A DNA stretch of 64,000 bases from Streptomyces sp. 71268. Its GTDB lineage: Bacteria; Actinomycetota; Actinomycetes; Streptomycetales; Streptomycetaceae. The DNA is taken from NCBI RefSeq assembly GCF_029392895.1, contig NZ_CP114200.1, positions 4,805,001 to 4,869,000 of the forward strand, read 5' to 3'. Both the position numbers and the translations under genes were made by a program. Of this stretch, positions 44,654 through 53,815 are shown piece by piece (position 1 is the stretch's first letter; every line of letters begins with the position of its first letter). The notes under the pieces are model-generated. The model had not been told where the DNA came from. It made no database searches and worked only from the letters and a program-made list of their open reading frames with translations.

Positions 44654-46108
44654 ATGACGGACTACGCCATGGGCTCAGCGGTCACGAGCGACGACCAGGG
44701 CCAGGCGACGACGGCGGGCGACGTGCTCTCCCGCTACCTGCACGCACAGGCGGGGGACTTCCTGCGGAGCCTGCGGCTGCACCGCGAGAGCGGCTCGGAC
44801 GCGGAGGAGGCGGTGGAGGCGGCCCGGCTGCTACGGCAGTCCGCGCGCCGCATCAGCGGCGTGCTGCACACCTACCGGCCGCTGACCGACCCGGTCTGGG
44901 CCGACCAGCTCCGGGCCGAACTGGCCTGGCTGTCGGGGATGCTGGCGCGCGAGCACGCGTACGCCGCCCGGCTGGCCCGACTGCGTGGCGCCCTGCACCG
45001 GCTCTCCGGCGCCCCGCTGCCCGAGCAGGGCGCCGACCGGCCGGCCGACCCGCCGCCCGGACCCGGCGCCGGCCGTGCCCCCGGGGGCACGGACAACGGC
45101 GTCGCGCCGGGCGCCGCCGGGCGCACCGCGCGGGGCGCGCGCGTCCACGGCGCGAGCGCCGCCGGCGCGCCGGCCGTGTCGGCGAAGCTCCCGGCCGACG
45201 GCGTGGGCGGGCGCGCGGTGCGCGCCGGCCGCCTCGGCGAGCAGCGGGCCCGCGACGCACAGGCAGGCCGGGGCGGCCGGGACGGGCGCGAGGCGCTGCC
45301 CGGCGAACGCGCCGGAGCCGCCCGCTCGACCGGTCGCGCCGCGAGCGCCGGCAACACGACCCCGGGCCCGGCCGGACCGGCCGGCGGCCCCGCCGGCTCC
45401 CGTGGCGAGGCGGACGAGGCCCGCCCGGGGGCGCTGACCGTCGGCGCCGCCCGCGCCGGCGCACTCCTGGAGCGCCAACTCACCCTGGCCAGGACCCGCG
45501 CCCACACCGCGGCGCTCCAGGCCCTCGGCTCGTCCCGCTTCCACGCGGTCGCCGACGCCGTCGCCCTCCTGGCCTCCGAGGTCCCGCTGGTCGCCTCCGC
45601 CGCCGACGAGCCGGCCGACGTCGCGCTCCCGCCACTCGCGGAGCTGGCCCACCGCCGCCTCCTCGACGCCATCGACGCGCTGCCGCTCGGCCGCGCCGGC
45701 CACCCGTACAACGCGGAGGCCCTCACCCACGGCCTGGCCGCCACCCCCAGCGCCGACGCCCCACCGGCGAGCGAGGCCCAGGACGCGCCGTGGCACCAGG
45801 TGCGCCGGCTGGTACGGATCGGCCGGTACGCCCTTGAGGTGCTGGACGAGCACCAGCCGCTGGGCACCGGCCCGACCGAGGCCGAGCCCACGCTCGCCGT
45901 CCGCCTCCTCGCGGCCAGCCAGGCCCTGGAGCGGCACCGCGACGCGGCCGAGGCCGCGGCGGCGGCAGCGGCCGCCGCCCGTACCCCGCGCATCGCCCCG
46001 GCCACGGCGTACGCGCTCGGCATCCTGCACGCGGACCAGCGGCACGAGGTGGAGGCGGCCCGGTTCGCCTTCGGCCGCATCTGGCAGCGGGCGGCGACCA
46101 CGCCGTGA
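44654..46108 (+). CDS. CHAD-domain protein with internal low-complexity insert
   Basis: A 484-residue CHAD protein. CHAD is a helical domain rich in conserved His and basic residues that binds polyphosphate, which fits its place 73 bp after ppk. The N-part (LRLHRESGSDAEEAVEAARLLRQSARRISGVLHTY) and the C-part (RVRRLVRIGRYALEVLDEH region) are separated by about 140 residues of Ala/Gly/Arg-rich sequence (roughly 120-265). The insert is longer than usual. The stop overlaps the Nudix start (GTGA). Confidence 0.85.
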   Translation: MTDYAMGSAVTSDDQGQATTAGDVLSRYLHAQAGDFLRSLRLHRESGSDAEEAVEAARLLRQSARRISGVLHTYRPLTDPVWADQLRAELAWLSGMLAREHAYAARLARLRGALHRLSGAPLPEQGADRPADPPPGPGAGRAPGGTDNGVAPGAAGRTARGARVHGASAAGAPAVSAKLPADGVGGRAVRAGRLGEQRARDAQAGRGGRDGREALPGERAGAARSTGRAASAGNTTPGPAGPAGGPAGSRGEADEARPGALTVGAARAGALLERQLTLARTRAHTAALQALGSSRFHAVADAVALLASEVPLVASAADEPADVALPPLAELAHRRLLDAIDALPLGRAGHPYNAEALTHGLAATPSADAPPASEAQDAPWHQVRRLVRIGRYALEVLDEHQPLGTGPTEAEPTLAVRLLAASQALERHRDAAEAAAAAAAAARTPRIAPATAYALGILHADQRHEVEAARFAFGRIWQRAATTP

Positions 46109-46557
46109 CCGGACCAGGGGCCGCCACCGGCCCGATCCGCGCGGCGGGCTGCGTCCTGTGGCGCCGCTCGCCGCGCGGCACCGGCCTGGAGATCGCGCTG
46201 ATCCACCGGCCGCGCTGGGACGACTGGTCACACCCGAAGGGCAAGCTCAAGCGCGGCGAGGACGCGCTGCGCGGCGCCCTGCGCGAGGTCGCCGAGGAGA
46301 CCGGCATGGACTGCGTGCCGGGCCCGCCGCTGCCCAGCACGCACTACGTGGTGGACGGGCGGCCCAAGGAGGTCCGCTACTGGGCCGCCCGCGCGCTGGA
46401 CGACACGTTCGTCCCCAACCGCGAGGTGGACCGCCTCATCTGGCTCCCCCCACCCGCCGCCCGCACCCGCCTCACCCAGCAGCGGGACCGCGACCTGGTG
46501 GACGCGTTGCTGGCGCTCATCGCGGAGGCCGGCGAGGACGAGGCCCGCCAGGGCTGA
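46105..46557 (+). CDS. Nudix hydrolase (MutT1-like)
   Basis: A 150-residue Nudix hydrolase from a GTG overlapping the CHAD gene stop. The Nudix box is GKLKRGEDALRGALREVAEETGM. Related MutT1 proteins of mycobacteria hydrolyse 8-oxo-dGTP or diadenosine polyphosphates and carry a fused phosphatase domain, which is absent here. Coupling to ppk and CHAD suggests a function linked to polyphosphate or nucleotide clean-up. Confidence 0.88.
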   Translation: MTGPGAATGPIRAAGCVLWRRSPRGTGLEIALIHRPRWDDWSHPKGKLKRGEDALRGALREVAEETGMDCVPGPPLPSTHYVVDGRPKEVRYWAARALDDTFVPNREVDRLIWLPPPAARTRLTQQRDRDLVDALLALIAEAGEDEARQG

Positions 46558-46558
46558 A

Positions 46559-46599
46559 CGGCCGGCCGGGCTGGTTGACTGGCTGAGCGGCCGGCCGGC
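46559..46599. terminator. Hairpin between convergent genes
   Basis: GCCGGCCG and CGGCCGGC arms flank a loop of about 20 bases containing GGCTG repeats, between the Nudix gene and the convergent binding-protein gene. Confidence 0.45.
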
Positions 46600-46605
46600 A
46601 CCCCG

Positions 46606-47730
46606 TCAGACGCCGCGCACCACCCGGAACCGATCGGGCCGCTCCGGGTCCCGCTCCTCGACCCGCACCGGCGGCCAGGCCCACTGCCACACGCCGCTCC
46701 CGTCCGGCCGCGAGAACCGCACCGTCCCGCGCGTCCCCGGCGTCGCGACCCGCGCCCAGGCGGCGGCGACCGCCGCCCGGTCCACCCCGTGCGTACGCAG
46801 CACGTCGGCGAGGACGAGAACGGCGTCGTACCCCTCGTACGCCACGAAGGACGGCGCCCCGGCGAGCCGCGTACGCAACGCCGCCTCGACCCGCTCCCCG
46901 AGCGGGGTGAGCCGCTCGGGCAGGTACCGCAGGAACGGCACCCCCGCGCCCTCGCCCCCCAACAGCGCCGCCCACTCCGCGAACTCCGGCTGCCCGGCCG
47001 GCGCGCCCACGGTGACCTCGGCCAGTCGCGGGTCCCGCCGTACGGCCCTGACGATCGACACCGCCGGCTCCGGAAAGCCGACCAGCAGGAGCAGGGCCGT
47101 GGCGCCGTGCTCGACGAGCGCGTCACACAGGGCCGCCGGGCCGAGCGCCCGCGCGTCCAGCTCGACCACGGTGCCGCCGCGCGGAGCGAGGTGGTCCCGC
47201 AGGAGGCGCGTGCCCGAGGCCCAGTACACGCTGGGCTCGACCGCCACGGCGACGCGCCGGTGCCCCGCGTCGAGCAGCGCGTCCGCGTAGATCCGCCAAC
47301 CGTACGACTGCGCCGGCGCGAGCCGCGCGACCCACTCCGTCGGCTTCTCGGTGAGCCCGTCGAGCACCGCCGACGAACACAGGAACGGCACCCCCAGCGC
47401 GTCGGCCTCGGCGGCGGCGGCCCGCGCCACGACGCTGTGGTACTCCCCGACCACGCCGGCCACCCCGAGCCCCGCCAACTCCGCGACGGCCGCCGTGGCC
47501 CGCTCCGGATCGGCGGCGGTGTCCCGCACCACCAGCTCCAGCGGCCTCCCGCCGATGCCACCAGCCTCGTTGACGTCCCGAACGGCCAACTCGGCCCCGG
47601 CGAACACGTTCCGCCCGGCCTCTACCCACCCGGGCGGCGACAGCGGCACGAGAACCCCGACCCGCACCGCTCCGTCGGCGACGGGGCGCTCCGCGCCCGG
47701 GGCTGGTGGTGGCGTCGGCGTCGCGTTCAT
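46606..47730 (-). CDS. Periplasmic-binding-protein-like (Leu/Ile/Val type) without signal peptide
   Basis: A 374-residue type I binding protein (ANF/LivJ/AmiC fold): VRVGVLVPLSPPGWVEAGRNVFAGAELAVRDVNEAGGIGG at the start, then LVVRDTAADPERA. The N-terminus is a Pro/Ala-rich stretch with no hydrophobic segment, so export is not obvious. It may be a cytoplasmic sensor, like AmiC, rather than a transport protein. No permease or ATPase gene is adjacent. The ligand is not identifiable. Confidence 0.75.
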   Translation of the reverse strand: MNATPTPPPAPGAERPVADGAVRVGVLVPLSPPGWVEAGRNVFAGAELAVRDVNEAGGIGGRPLELVVRDTAADPERATAAVAELAGLGVAGVVGEYHSVVARAAAAEADALGVPFLCSSAVLDGLTEKPTEWVARLAPAQSYGWRIYADALLDAGHRRVAVAVEPSVYWASGTRLLRDHLAPRGGTVVELDARALGPAALCDALVEHGATALLLLVGFPEPAVSIVRAVRRDPRLAEVTVGAPAGQPEFAEWAALLGGEGAGVPFLRYLPERLTPLGERVEAALRTRLAGAPSFVAYEGYDAVLVLADVLRTHGVDRAAVAAAWARVATPGTRGTVRFSRPDGSGVWQWAWPPVRVEERDPERPDRFRVVRGV

Positions 47731-47870
47731 GTGCTGGTGTCTCCCCGTGTGGACGGTTGGGCTGCCGTCAGCATGGTGAATCTTGGTGCCGGGTGTGAAG
47801 GTTCAGGGTCGCCGCCGGAGACGCGACGTGCGCTGCCGGCTGGGAACACGTGGACGCCGTGCCCCGCCCA

Positions 47871-48413
47871 CTAGGCACGCAGCCGCTTGACCATGATGCC
47901 GAAGACGGGGGAGTCCTCGAACGGCTTCTGCTCTCCCACCTTCTCGTAACCCCACCGCTCGTACAGCTCCACGACCTTGGGGTGCGCCACGTCAACGAGC
48001 AGTGTCGCGACCTCGTCGCCACGGCTGCTCACGACCGCGTCGTGCAGGCGTTGCGAAGTGCCCGTCTTGCGCCACTCCTTGAGCACGAGCAGTTCGGAAA
48101 GCCCGAAGACGGGCACACCCACCGGCACGGAACTCGGCCGCTCGGAGCCCTTCCACCAGCCGCCTGGGGCGAACGAGCCGCCGTACGCGAAACCAGTCGG
48201 AACCTCGTTCTCGAAGCTGACGACGCACGACCACGACGGCTTCCCGCTCCACCTGTCGTAGAACCAACTGAAGCGCTCGCGGGAAAGGAAAGGGTCGCTT
48301 GAGCCGCTGTGAACGGCGCTGTGGAGGTCCAGAATGGTCTCGCGCACGGTGGCGGCTTCTGTATGGCTGTACGTACGGAGGCGCACTTCTCGCTCCCTTC
48401 CGAGGGCGTTCAC
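47871..48413 (-). CDS. GNAT acetyltransferase
   Basis: A 180-residue GNAT protein. The acetyl-CoA-binding part is SELLVLKEWRKTGTSQRLHDAVVSSRGDEVATLLVDVAHPKVVELYERWGY. The substrate is unknown. It lies 45 bp downstream of an HTH-TPR regulator gene on the same strand and is probably cotranscribed. Confidence 0.75.
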   Translation of the reverse strand: MNALGREREVRLRTYSHTEAATVRETILDLHSAVHSGSSDPFLSRERFSWFYDRWSGKPSWSCVVSFENEVPTGFAYGGSFAPGGWWKGSERPSSVPVGVPVFGLSELLVLKEWRKTGTSQRLHDAVVSSRGDEVATLLVDVAHPKVVELYERWGYEKVGEQKPFEDSPVFGIMVKRLRA

Positions 48414-48458
48414 GGGTTCTCGTTCTCGCGCGAGGGGCCTCCCCGCTCGTGGGTAGCG

Positions 48459-49562
48459 CTACGCGTGCACCTCGGCCAGCAACATCCGCAGTGTGAGCGA
48501 GTGCTTCGCCGGCGGCAGGGCGTCCATGGCCGCTCGCGCGACCGCCACACCCCCGGCCAGGTCCCCTGAACGGGCCAGCATCAGGCCCCTGTGCAGGGCC
48601 AGGTGGGTGGCGAACCGGGGAAGAGTGGGCGGGAGTTCGCGGTGGGCCTCCTCCTGCGCCGCCACAGCACCCTTCTCATCGCCGAGGCGGGCCAGTAGGA
48701 GCGACCGGAAAACGTTCAGCCGCCAGTACGGCACGGCGTAGTCCGAGGTCTGTTCGTGCGATCCCACCGCGTCGAATACGCGCCGCCCACGAGCGTCGAG
48801 TTCGAGCGCCGCCGCGCGGTCGCCGCGCATGGCGGCGACGTGCGCCTTACCGTAGACGGCGTTGAGGAGGCCGAGCGATGGCCGGTCCGAAATGGCCACC
48901 GCCTGGTCGGCGATCACGTCGGCCACAGGCAGCGAGGCTCCCTCGTACCCCAGGGCGATGGCGGCCCGGCCGCGCACCCACACCCGCGCGGCCTCATCTC
49001 CCGACTCGTCCGCCGCCCTGGCCGCCATGCGGTACCAGTAGACGGCCTTGGAGCCGTCCGAGCCGGGGAACGTCTTGGCGTACAGCGTCATGAACCGGGC
49101 GGCCACGGACCAGAGCTGCGGCGTGTCCAACTGCTGTTGCACGGCGACGAGTTCCCCGGAGACGCGCCGTTGGATGTCGGCCGCCCCCATGGACATGTAG
49201 TCCGTGCCGTAGGCGGAAAGCTTGCCTTCCCAGTCGTCCGCCGACGGGCCGCCGCGAAGCCGTGCGGCGAAGCCCTGGGACAGCAGGTCCGAGGCCACCA
49301 CGGGCGCTATGGCGACCCCGGCGACATCGGTGAGAAAGGTACGCCGCTCCAACTCGTTCTCCAGGACAGCTAGGGGGACGTCAAGGACCGCCGACAGAGC
49401 GCGCAAGGAGAACGCTCCCGGCTCATGCTTCGAACACTCCCAGCCGCTCACGTACTCCCGGCTCAGCGTGGTCCCGAACTGTTTGTTGATTTCCGACGCC
49501 AAGCGCCCCTGCGACCAGCCGAGCGCCGAACGTAGCTCGCGGATCAGTTCCCCGATGCCCAT
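48459..49562 (-). CDS. XRE-family regulator with TPR-like C-terminus
   Basis: A 367-residue protein from ATG 49562. The HTH is at residues 3-60 (LIRELRSALGWSQGRLASEIN), followed by a short linker and a helical repeat region of about 250 residues like the TPR sensors of NsdA/Rgg-type regulators. GGAGGA lies somewhat far upstream, so the start could be off by a few codons. A palindrome at 49641 may be its operator. The acetyltransferase gene downstream may be its target. Confidence 0.75.
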   Translation of the reverse strand: MGIGELIRELRSALGWSQGRLASEINKQFGTTLSREYVSGWECSKHEPGAFSLRALSAVLDVPLAVLENELERRTFLTDVAGVAIAPVVASDLLSQGFAARLRGGPSADDWEGKLSAYGTDYMSMGAADIQRRVSGELVAVQQQLDTPQLWSVAARFMTLYAKTFPGSDGSKAVYWYRMAARAADESGDEAARVWVRGRAAIALGYEGASLPVADVIADQAVAISDRPSLGLLNAVYGKAHVAAMRGDRAAALELDARGRRVFDAVGSHEQTSDYAVPYWRLNVFRSLLLARLGDEKGAVAAQEEAHRELPPTLPRFATHLALHRGLMLARSGDLAGGVAVARAAMDALPPAKHSLTLRMLLAEVHA

Positions 49563-49640
49563 GGGGTCATCATCATGTCCTCCATCTGATGTCGCGCCTG
49601 TAACTGACGTACTGACGAGCTGACTTGTTGCTACGTACCC

Positions 49641-49654
49641 ACGAGATATCTCGT
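49641..49654. promoter_or_regulatory. 14-bp palindrome upstream of HTH-TPR gene
   Basis: ACGAGATATCTCGT is a perfect palindrome about 80 bp before the regulator start at 49562. It is AT-rich against the background, as expected of an operator. Confidence 0.45.
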
Positions 49655-49703
49655 ACCGCATTCCGGCTGTGTGGCGCGCGCGGAGGAATGAGTCGTGAGC
49701 GAA

Positions 49704-51062
49704 CTACCTGGGCGCGACGTGACGGGGAACGACGTCACGCGCTCGCTCGAAAAGAGCGCGGGCATGCGGGTTACGGAGGTACGGGCGGAGGCGGGCGAAC
49801 ATGACGCGCATTTGCTCATCACAACGCCCCGACCGCACGTGGGGATATTCTTCGAGGGCCACACCCCACGTGGCGCAGGCTTCTTCCAGTAATCCACTCT
49901 GACACTGCCGATCCGCCAGCCGACCGGTGTCGAGGACCCGGCGGCGCGTGCGCCCCGGACCGCGTAGCGGTTTCAGTGCCTCGTGCATCGCGGTGACAGA
50001 GCGCGAGACGTTGCCCAGGCTGTACTCGACCTGAGCGCGGTAGTAGGCGAGGAGACCCGGATTCGCGAGGCCCACGACGGACTTGCCTGACTCGGGCTCT
50101 GCTTTGCTCAGTGAATTCTCAGCCTGTCGCAGCATGGAAAACGCCTCCGCCTTGTGGTGCGCGGCAGCGGCGGAATAAGCCTGCTGGGCGTAGAGATGCA
50201 CGCGCATGTTGACGCTCACCTCCCGCGCGGGCCCGGCGGCCGCGTTGGCCAGTCTGAGGGCTGTCGGTGCCTGTCCCGAGTTGACTGCCTGTGAGCTCAT
50301 TCCGTGCAACGTCAGGCAGTAGAGCGAGGGGTCGCCGGCCCCTCCGGCCAGTTCGAGCGCTTTTGAGTAATAACGTTGGGCGAGCCCGTGTGCGCCTTCG
50401 TCAACCGCCATGTAGCCAAGGAGGTAGCAGAACTCAGAGGCGGCGGAGAGCAGGTCCGACCGTACGGATTCCTTCGCAGGCGCGTGCAGAAGTGGGGCCA
50501 CGTGGTTGACCAGAGACGCAGCCGCGATAGGGCGGGTTACCTTACCCCCCATGGCGTCATCCAACTGGGAGAAGTGTCTGATCATGGATCGGATCAGGGT
50601 GACGTCGGACGTGCCGACGCGGGTGAATTGCTGGGAGGTGACGAGGCTGCTGCGTTCTACGGCTTCCGCCCAGGACGGTACGGCGAATGTGGCCGAGAAG
50701 ACGCTGGCGCTCAGTATGGTCCGACGCGAGGGGGCCATGTCCTGCCTTCCCAGAGCAATCAGGTCTTCGACAAGGTCTTCGTGAGTGGTACTCCCCACTT
50801 CGGCTGGGAGCGCGGGAAATCCCGCGTCGGCGAGCGAGATCGGCCGTCCCAGCTTTCTGGATAACGCTTCGAGGACCAGCGGACGCACGCGCTGAACAGG
50901 CAGGTGACCCTTGAGCCACTGATGGATGGATGGCTCGCGGTACCTTGTGGGCACGCCCGCTTCGGTTGCTGCGCGGTTGACGGCCTGCGCGAACTGGCGA
51001 AGCGTCCAGCCGGTCTCTTGGAAAATCTTTTCGAGCTCGGTGTTCGGCCCTGATGGTGGCAT
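49704..51062 (-). CDS. HTH regulator with TPR-like C-terminus (second copy type)
   Basis: A 452-residue protein from ATG 51062 with a GGAG ribosome site. The N-terminal 70 residues form an HTH (LEKIFQETGWTLRQFAQAVNRAATEAG, then SIHQWLKGHLP). The rest is TPR-like (HGLAQRYYSKALELAGGAGD, RLRPYLRNP). It differs clearly in sequence from the regulator at 48459. The GC content is slightly lower than in flanking core genes. Targets are unknown. Confidence 0.75.
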   Translation of the reverse strand: MPPSGPNTELEKIFQETGWTLRQFAQAVNRAATEAGVPTRYREPSIHQWLKGHLPVQRVRPLVLEALSRKLGRPISLADAGFPALPAEVGSTTHEDLVEDLIALGRQDMAPSRRTILSASVFSATFAVPSWAEAVERSSLVTSQQFTRVGTSDVTLIRSMIRHFSQLDDAMGGKVTRPIAAASLVNHVAPLLHAPAKESVRSDLLSAASEFCYLLGYMAVDEGAHGLAQRYYSKALELAGGAGDPSLYCLTLHGMSSQAVNSGQAPTALRLANAAAGPAREVSVNMRVHLYAQQAYSAAAAHHKAEAFSMLRQAENSLSKAEPESGKSVVGLANPGLLAYYRAQVEYSLGNVSRSVTAMHEALKPLRGPGRTRRRVLDTGRLADRQCQSGLLEEACATWGVALEEYPHVRSGRCDEQMRVMFARLRPYLRNPHARALFERARDVVPRHVAPR

Positions 51063-51106
51063 CTGGCTCCACGCTCCTCGCGCGCCAACGCTCTTAACCG
51101 ATCTTA

Positions 51107-51118
51107 AGTCCCGGGACT
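51107..51118. promoter_or_regulatory. 12-bp palindrome in divergent promoter region
   Basis: AGTCCCGGGACT is a perfect palindrome 45 bp upstream of the regulator at 51062, next to a direct repeat of CTTAA (51093, 51103). It could be an operator for the divergent pair. Confidence 0.4.
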
Positions 51119-51232
51119 CGTCCCACGGTACCGCTGTGCGCGCCCTGCCAGTTCTCTGGAATGGAAACACCGCACCCCATGACGGTGTGGCTGGCCTGAC
51201 CGGATAACCCGCCCTCGTCCTCGGAGAGTTCC

Positions 51233-51532
51233 GTGAATGACCTTGACTGGACTCCACCCCCTTGCGACCGCCTGACCGTGCTGCCCGCCGGCCGGCAGTG
51301 GGATGCCGTGCGCACCGATATCGGCACCGCGCGGTGGGCGTTCGGGTTTCTCGACGCGATCGAGCGCAGCGCCGCGATCGTGGACGCGTACACCGGCAGC
51401 GTGCACTGGCTGGTGCCGCCGGGCGAGGTGGCGCGGGCCCCGTATGACGACTGGGAGCGGTTGCGCGGGCCTCGCTCCGGGGTGTCGCGTGGGCGCCGCC
51501 AACCGGGCGCGGTTCTCCTTCGCCCTGGCTAG
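51233..51532 (+). CDS. Small hypothetical protein, possibly frameshifted at its 3' end
   Basis: A GTG with a GGAGAG ribosome site starts a 99-residue frame: MNDLDWTPPPCDRLTVLPAGRQWDAV, then IVDAYTGSVHWLVPPGE. This resembles short Streptomyces proteins often encoded beside HTH regulators. Their expected ending (GCRVGAANR-like, then W/P-rich) appears in the +2 frame from about position 51470, which hints at a frameshift. Function is unknown. Confidence 0.5.
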   Translation: MNDLDWTPPPCDRLTVLPAGRQWDAVRTDIGTARWAFGFLDAIERSAAIVDAYTGSVHWLVPPGEVARAPYDDWERLRGPRSGVSRGRRQPGAVLLRPG

Positions 51533-51660
51533 GCTTCGGATGTGGCGCCCGAGCGCGGGGCAGGACGGAGGAAGCCTGACTGGCGGCCATGTTGGACACA
51601 GCGCGGGTATGGGTTGAGCGTCGAGGGCTCACTGAGCCAGACCGGTAGGGCGGCGCCTGA

Positions 51661-52054
51661 CTAACCCAACGCCCGACGCAGCGTCGCCAACACGTCGATG
51701 TCGGGCAAGACACGGACAATCTCGGTAGCCGACGAGTTCCTCCAGCAGTACCGGTGCCGCGCCGTGCAGCACCTCGCGCAGGCAGGGGGCCAGGTCAGCC
51801 TCCGACCGAGGCAGCGTGACTCCACCGACAGCCGGGTGCCTTCGCGCTTGTAGCGGCCAGCCGGAAGCCCGACCTTCTCCGGGTGAACGCAGACCGGCAC
51901 GCCATCGGGTGTACCGGTGGCCGTCGGCCGGATCGAAGGGGCACTTTTTCGTCGGTCGGTCGTACACGTCGAAATCCCCGAAGCGGAACCTGCGCGCAGG
52001 GCAGATTCCGCTTGCCGCGTGGTGCCCTTCGCCGCCGACGAAAGCCTCAGCCAT
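51661..52054 (-). pseudogene. Frame-disrupted hypothetical gene
   Basis: One frame reads MAEAFVGGEGHHAASGICPA and then RFGDFDVYDRPTKKCPFDP. Sensible sequence then continues in another frame (DGVPVCVHPEKVGLPAG). It returns to the first (VTLPRSEADLAPCLREVLH) and ends in the second (EIVRVLPDIDVLATLRRALG). Coherent protein stretches alternating between two frames suggest two or three frameshifts in one gene. Sequencing error is an alternative. No family was recognised. Confidence 0.45.
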
Positions 52055-52444
52055 GGTCGGAGCCTAGGGTCTGTCCGCACGTGATCTGCGGGTTGCCACG
52101 GGATGGCCGGGCTGCCGTCGCATGGCCCGCGGTCTGGACGACGGCAACGCCGCACCGGCCACCGGGAACGACGCGCACGTGGCCTCTGACCTGGCCTTCG
52201 GTCACGGTAGGCACCGTCGCGACACCGGGCGGCCCTGCGGCTGCCTGTGGAATGGCCGGTTCCTCCCTTCTGTGGCTGGCCGTCCCCCGCAACGCTGAAC
52301 TGCCGGCAAAAAAGGTGCTTAACCGCTTATGGCGCAAGAAACAGGGATAGTCGCTAGCGGCAGCATGCTCGGTGCCCGTGTGACGCCCGCACTAGGGGGT
52401 CCCTGTCGTCACGAGGGTGAACCAACCAAAGGGGGAACATCCGA
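52055..52444. other. Intergenic region before a small secreted protein
   Basis: No gene is supported. The part from 52300 to 52350 is AT-richer (GGCAAAAAAGGTGCTTAA) and probably contains the promoter of the secreted protein gene. A TAGGCT lies 6 bp before the start of the disrupted minus-strand gene. Confidence 0.4.
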
Positions 52445-52798
52445 ATGACACACACCGATCGCTCGAGCCTGCGGGTCCGCAGGGCGCTGACGAGCACGGT
52501 GGCCACCGCCGCCGTTCTCGGCACTGGCCTGCTGGGCTTCGCGGGAACGGCCGAGGCCACACCGCGCTCGTCCGCCACGGTCCAGAGCGCCACCAGCCAG
52601 GTGGCGAGCAGCGAGAACTCCGCCCAGTTGACCGCCGGATGGAGTTTCTACCGCGCCTACTGGAGCAAGAGCGCCTGCCTTTCCGAAGGCAAGGCGGGCA
52701 AGGCCAAGCGCTGGTGGTCCGACTACAACTGCAAGTACGAAACGGGGAACGACGGAAAGAAGAAGTGGTTCCTGTACGTGTACGACCGGCGGGTCTGA
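52445..52798 (+). CDS. Small secreted protein
   Basis: A 117-residue protein with a classical signal peptide (RRALTSTVATAAVLGTGLLG, cleavage near AEATP). The mature part is Trp/Lys-rich with two Cys (SACLSEGKAGKAKRWW, YNCKYETG). The ribosome site is AGGGGGAA. No family was recognised. It is similar in size and style to the secreted protein at 57548. Confidence 0.65.
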   Translation: MTHTDRSSLRVRRALTSTVATAAVLGTGLLGFAGTAEATPRSSATVQSATSQVASSENSAQLTAGWSFYRAYWSKSACLSEGKAGKAKRWWSDYNCKYETGNDGKKKWFLYVYDRRV

Positions 52799-52837
52799 CC
52801 AACTCCGGCTGAGTACGCGTAACGCGAGCGGATATCG

Positions 52838-52872
52838 GCGGCGGCCTGTCGAGTGCACCGGCAGGCCGCCGC
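52838..52872 (+). terminator. Terminator after secreted protein gene
   Basis: GCGGCGGCCTG pairs with CAGGCCGCCGC (11 bp) around a 13-base loop, about 40 bp after the stop codon. Confidence 0.6.
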
Positions 52873-53008
52873 TGTACGTCGCATCCGTTCGCCGCGCTTT
52901 CCGCGCCCTGCCTCATGACCGTCCCGTACACGTGTCCTCACGCGTCCCGGCCGTGCGATGGTCCGCTCGACCACCGCCCACACCCCACCGACCCCCGCCC
53001 CCCAAGCC

Positions 53009-53815
53009 TCACCCACCCGGCGCCAACGCCCCCCACGCCACCGTGACCTCGCCCTGTCGCCAGCGGGTGGGACCGTCCGTGAGGGGCCAGTCCGGGGCGA
53101 GGAGGCGTACCGAGCGCATCCAGCGTTGGCGGGCGCTGAGCGCGGCGTAGGGGGCGCTGGCCGCCCAGGCGCGGTCGAAGTCGCGGAGGAAGGCGTGTAC
53201 GGGTTCGCCCGGCACGTTGCGGTGGATCAGCGCCTTCGGTAGGCGTTCGGCCAGGTCGGACGGGTGCTCCAGGGACGCGAGGCGGGCCGCGAAGGTGACC
53301 GTGCGCGGGCCGGTGCGGTCGAGGGCCACCCACACGTGGCGGCGGCCGATCTCGTCGCAGGTGCCTTCGACCAGCAGTCCGCCGGGCGCGAGCCGGGCGC
53401 GCAGGCGTTGCCACACGGCGGCCACCTCGGCCTCGTCGTACTGCCGCAACACGTTCGCCGCCCGGATGAGCACCGGCGCACGCCCGGCCGGGCCCGGCAG
53501 CGGCACCTCGAAGCCGCCGTGCGCGAAGCGCAGTCCCGGGCGCTCGTAGGTCCGGGCCGCCGCGACCCGCGCCGGGTCGATCTCGACTCCGACGACCTCG
53601 GCGTCGGCCCGTACCGTACGCAGCCGGCCGAGCAGTTCGACCGCCGTCCACGGCGCGGCCCCGTACCCCAGGTCGACCGCCACCGGGTCGTCGCTGCGGC
53701 GCAGCTCCCGCCCGTGGGTGGCGACGATCCAGCGGTCCATGCGGCGCAGCCGGTTCGGGTTGGTGGTGCCGCGGGTCACCGACCCCACGGGACGGTGCGG
53801 GGTACGGGGCGGCAT
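53009..53815 (-). CDS. SAM-dependent methyltransferase
   Basis: A 268-residue class I methyltransferase from ATG 53815. Motif I is [17 protein letters not shown] and the acidic strand is [30 protein letters not shown] segment follows. TAGGCT ends 7 bp before the ATG, so it is probably leaderless. It is divergent from mshA. The substrate is unknown. Confidence 0.75.
   Translation of the reverse strand: MPPRTPHRPVGSVTRGTTNPNRLRRMDRWIVATHGRELRRSDDPVAVDLGYGAAPWTAVELLGRLRTVRADAEVVGVEIDPARVAAARTYERPGLRFAHGGFEVPLPGPAGRAPVLIRAANVLRQYDEAEVAAVWQRLRARLAPGGLLVEGTCDEIGRRHVWVALDRTGPRTVTFAARLASLEHPSDLAERLPKALIHRNVPGEPVHAFLRDFDRAWAASAPYAALSARQRWMRSVRLLAPDWPLTDGPTRWRQGEVTVAWGALAPGG

Noticed and set aside
49695..49892. 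Small plus-strand frame opposite the second HTH-TPR gene
   Set aside because: It is antisense to the C-terminus of a convincing regulator and its product has no recognisable feature.
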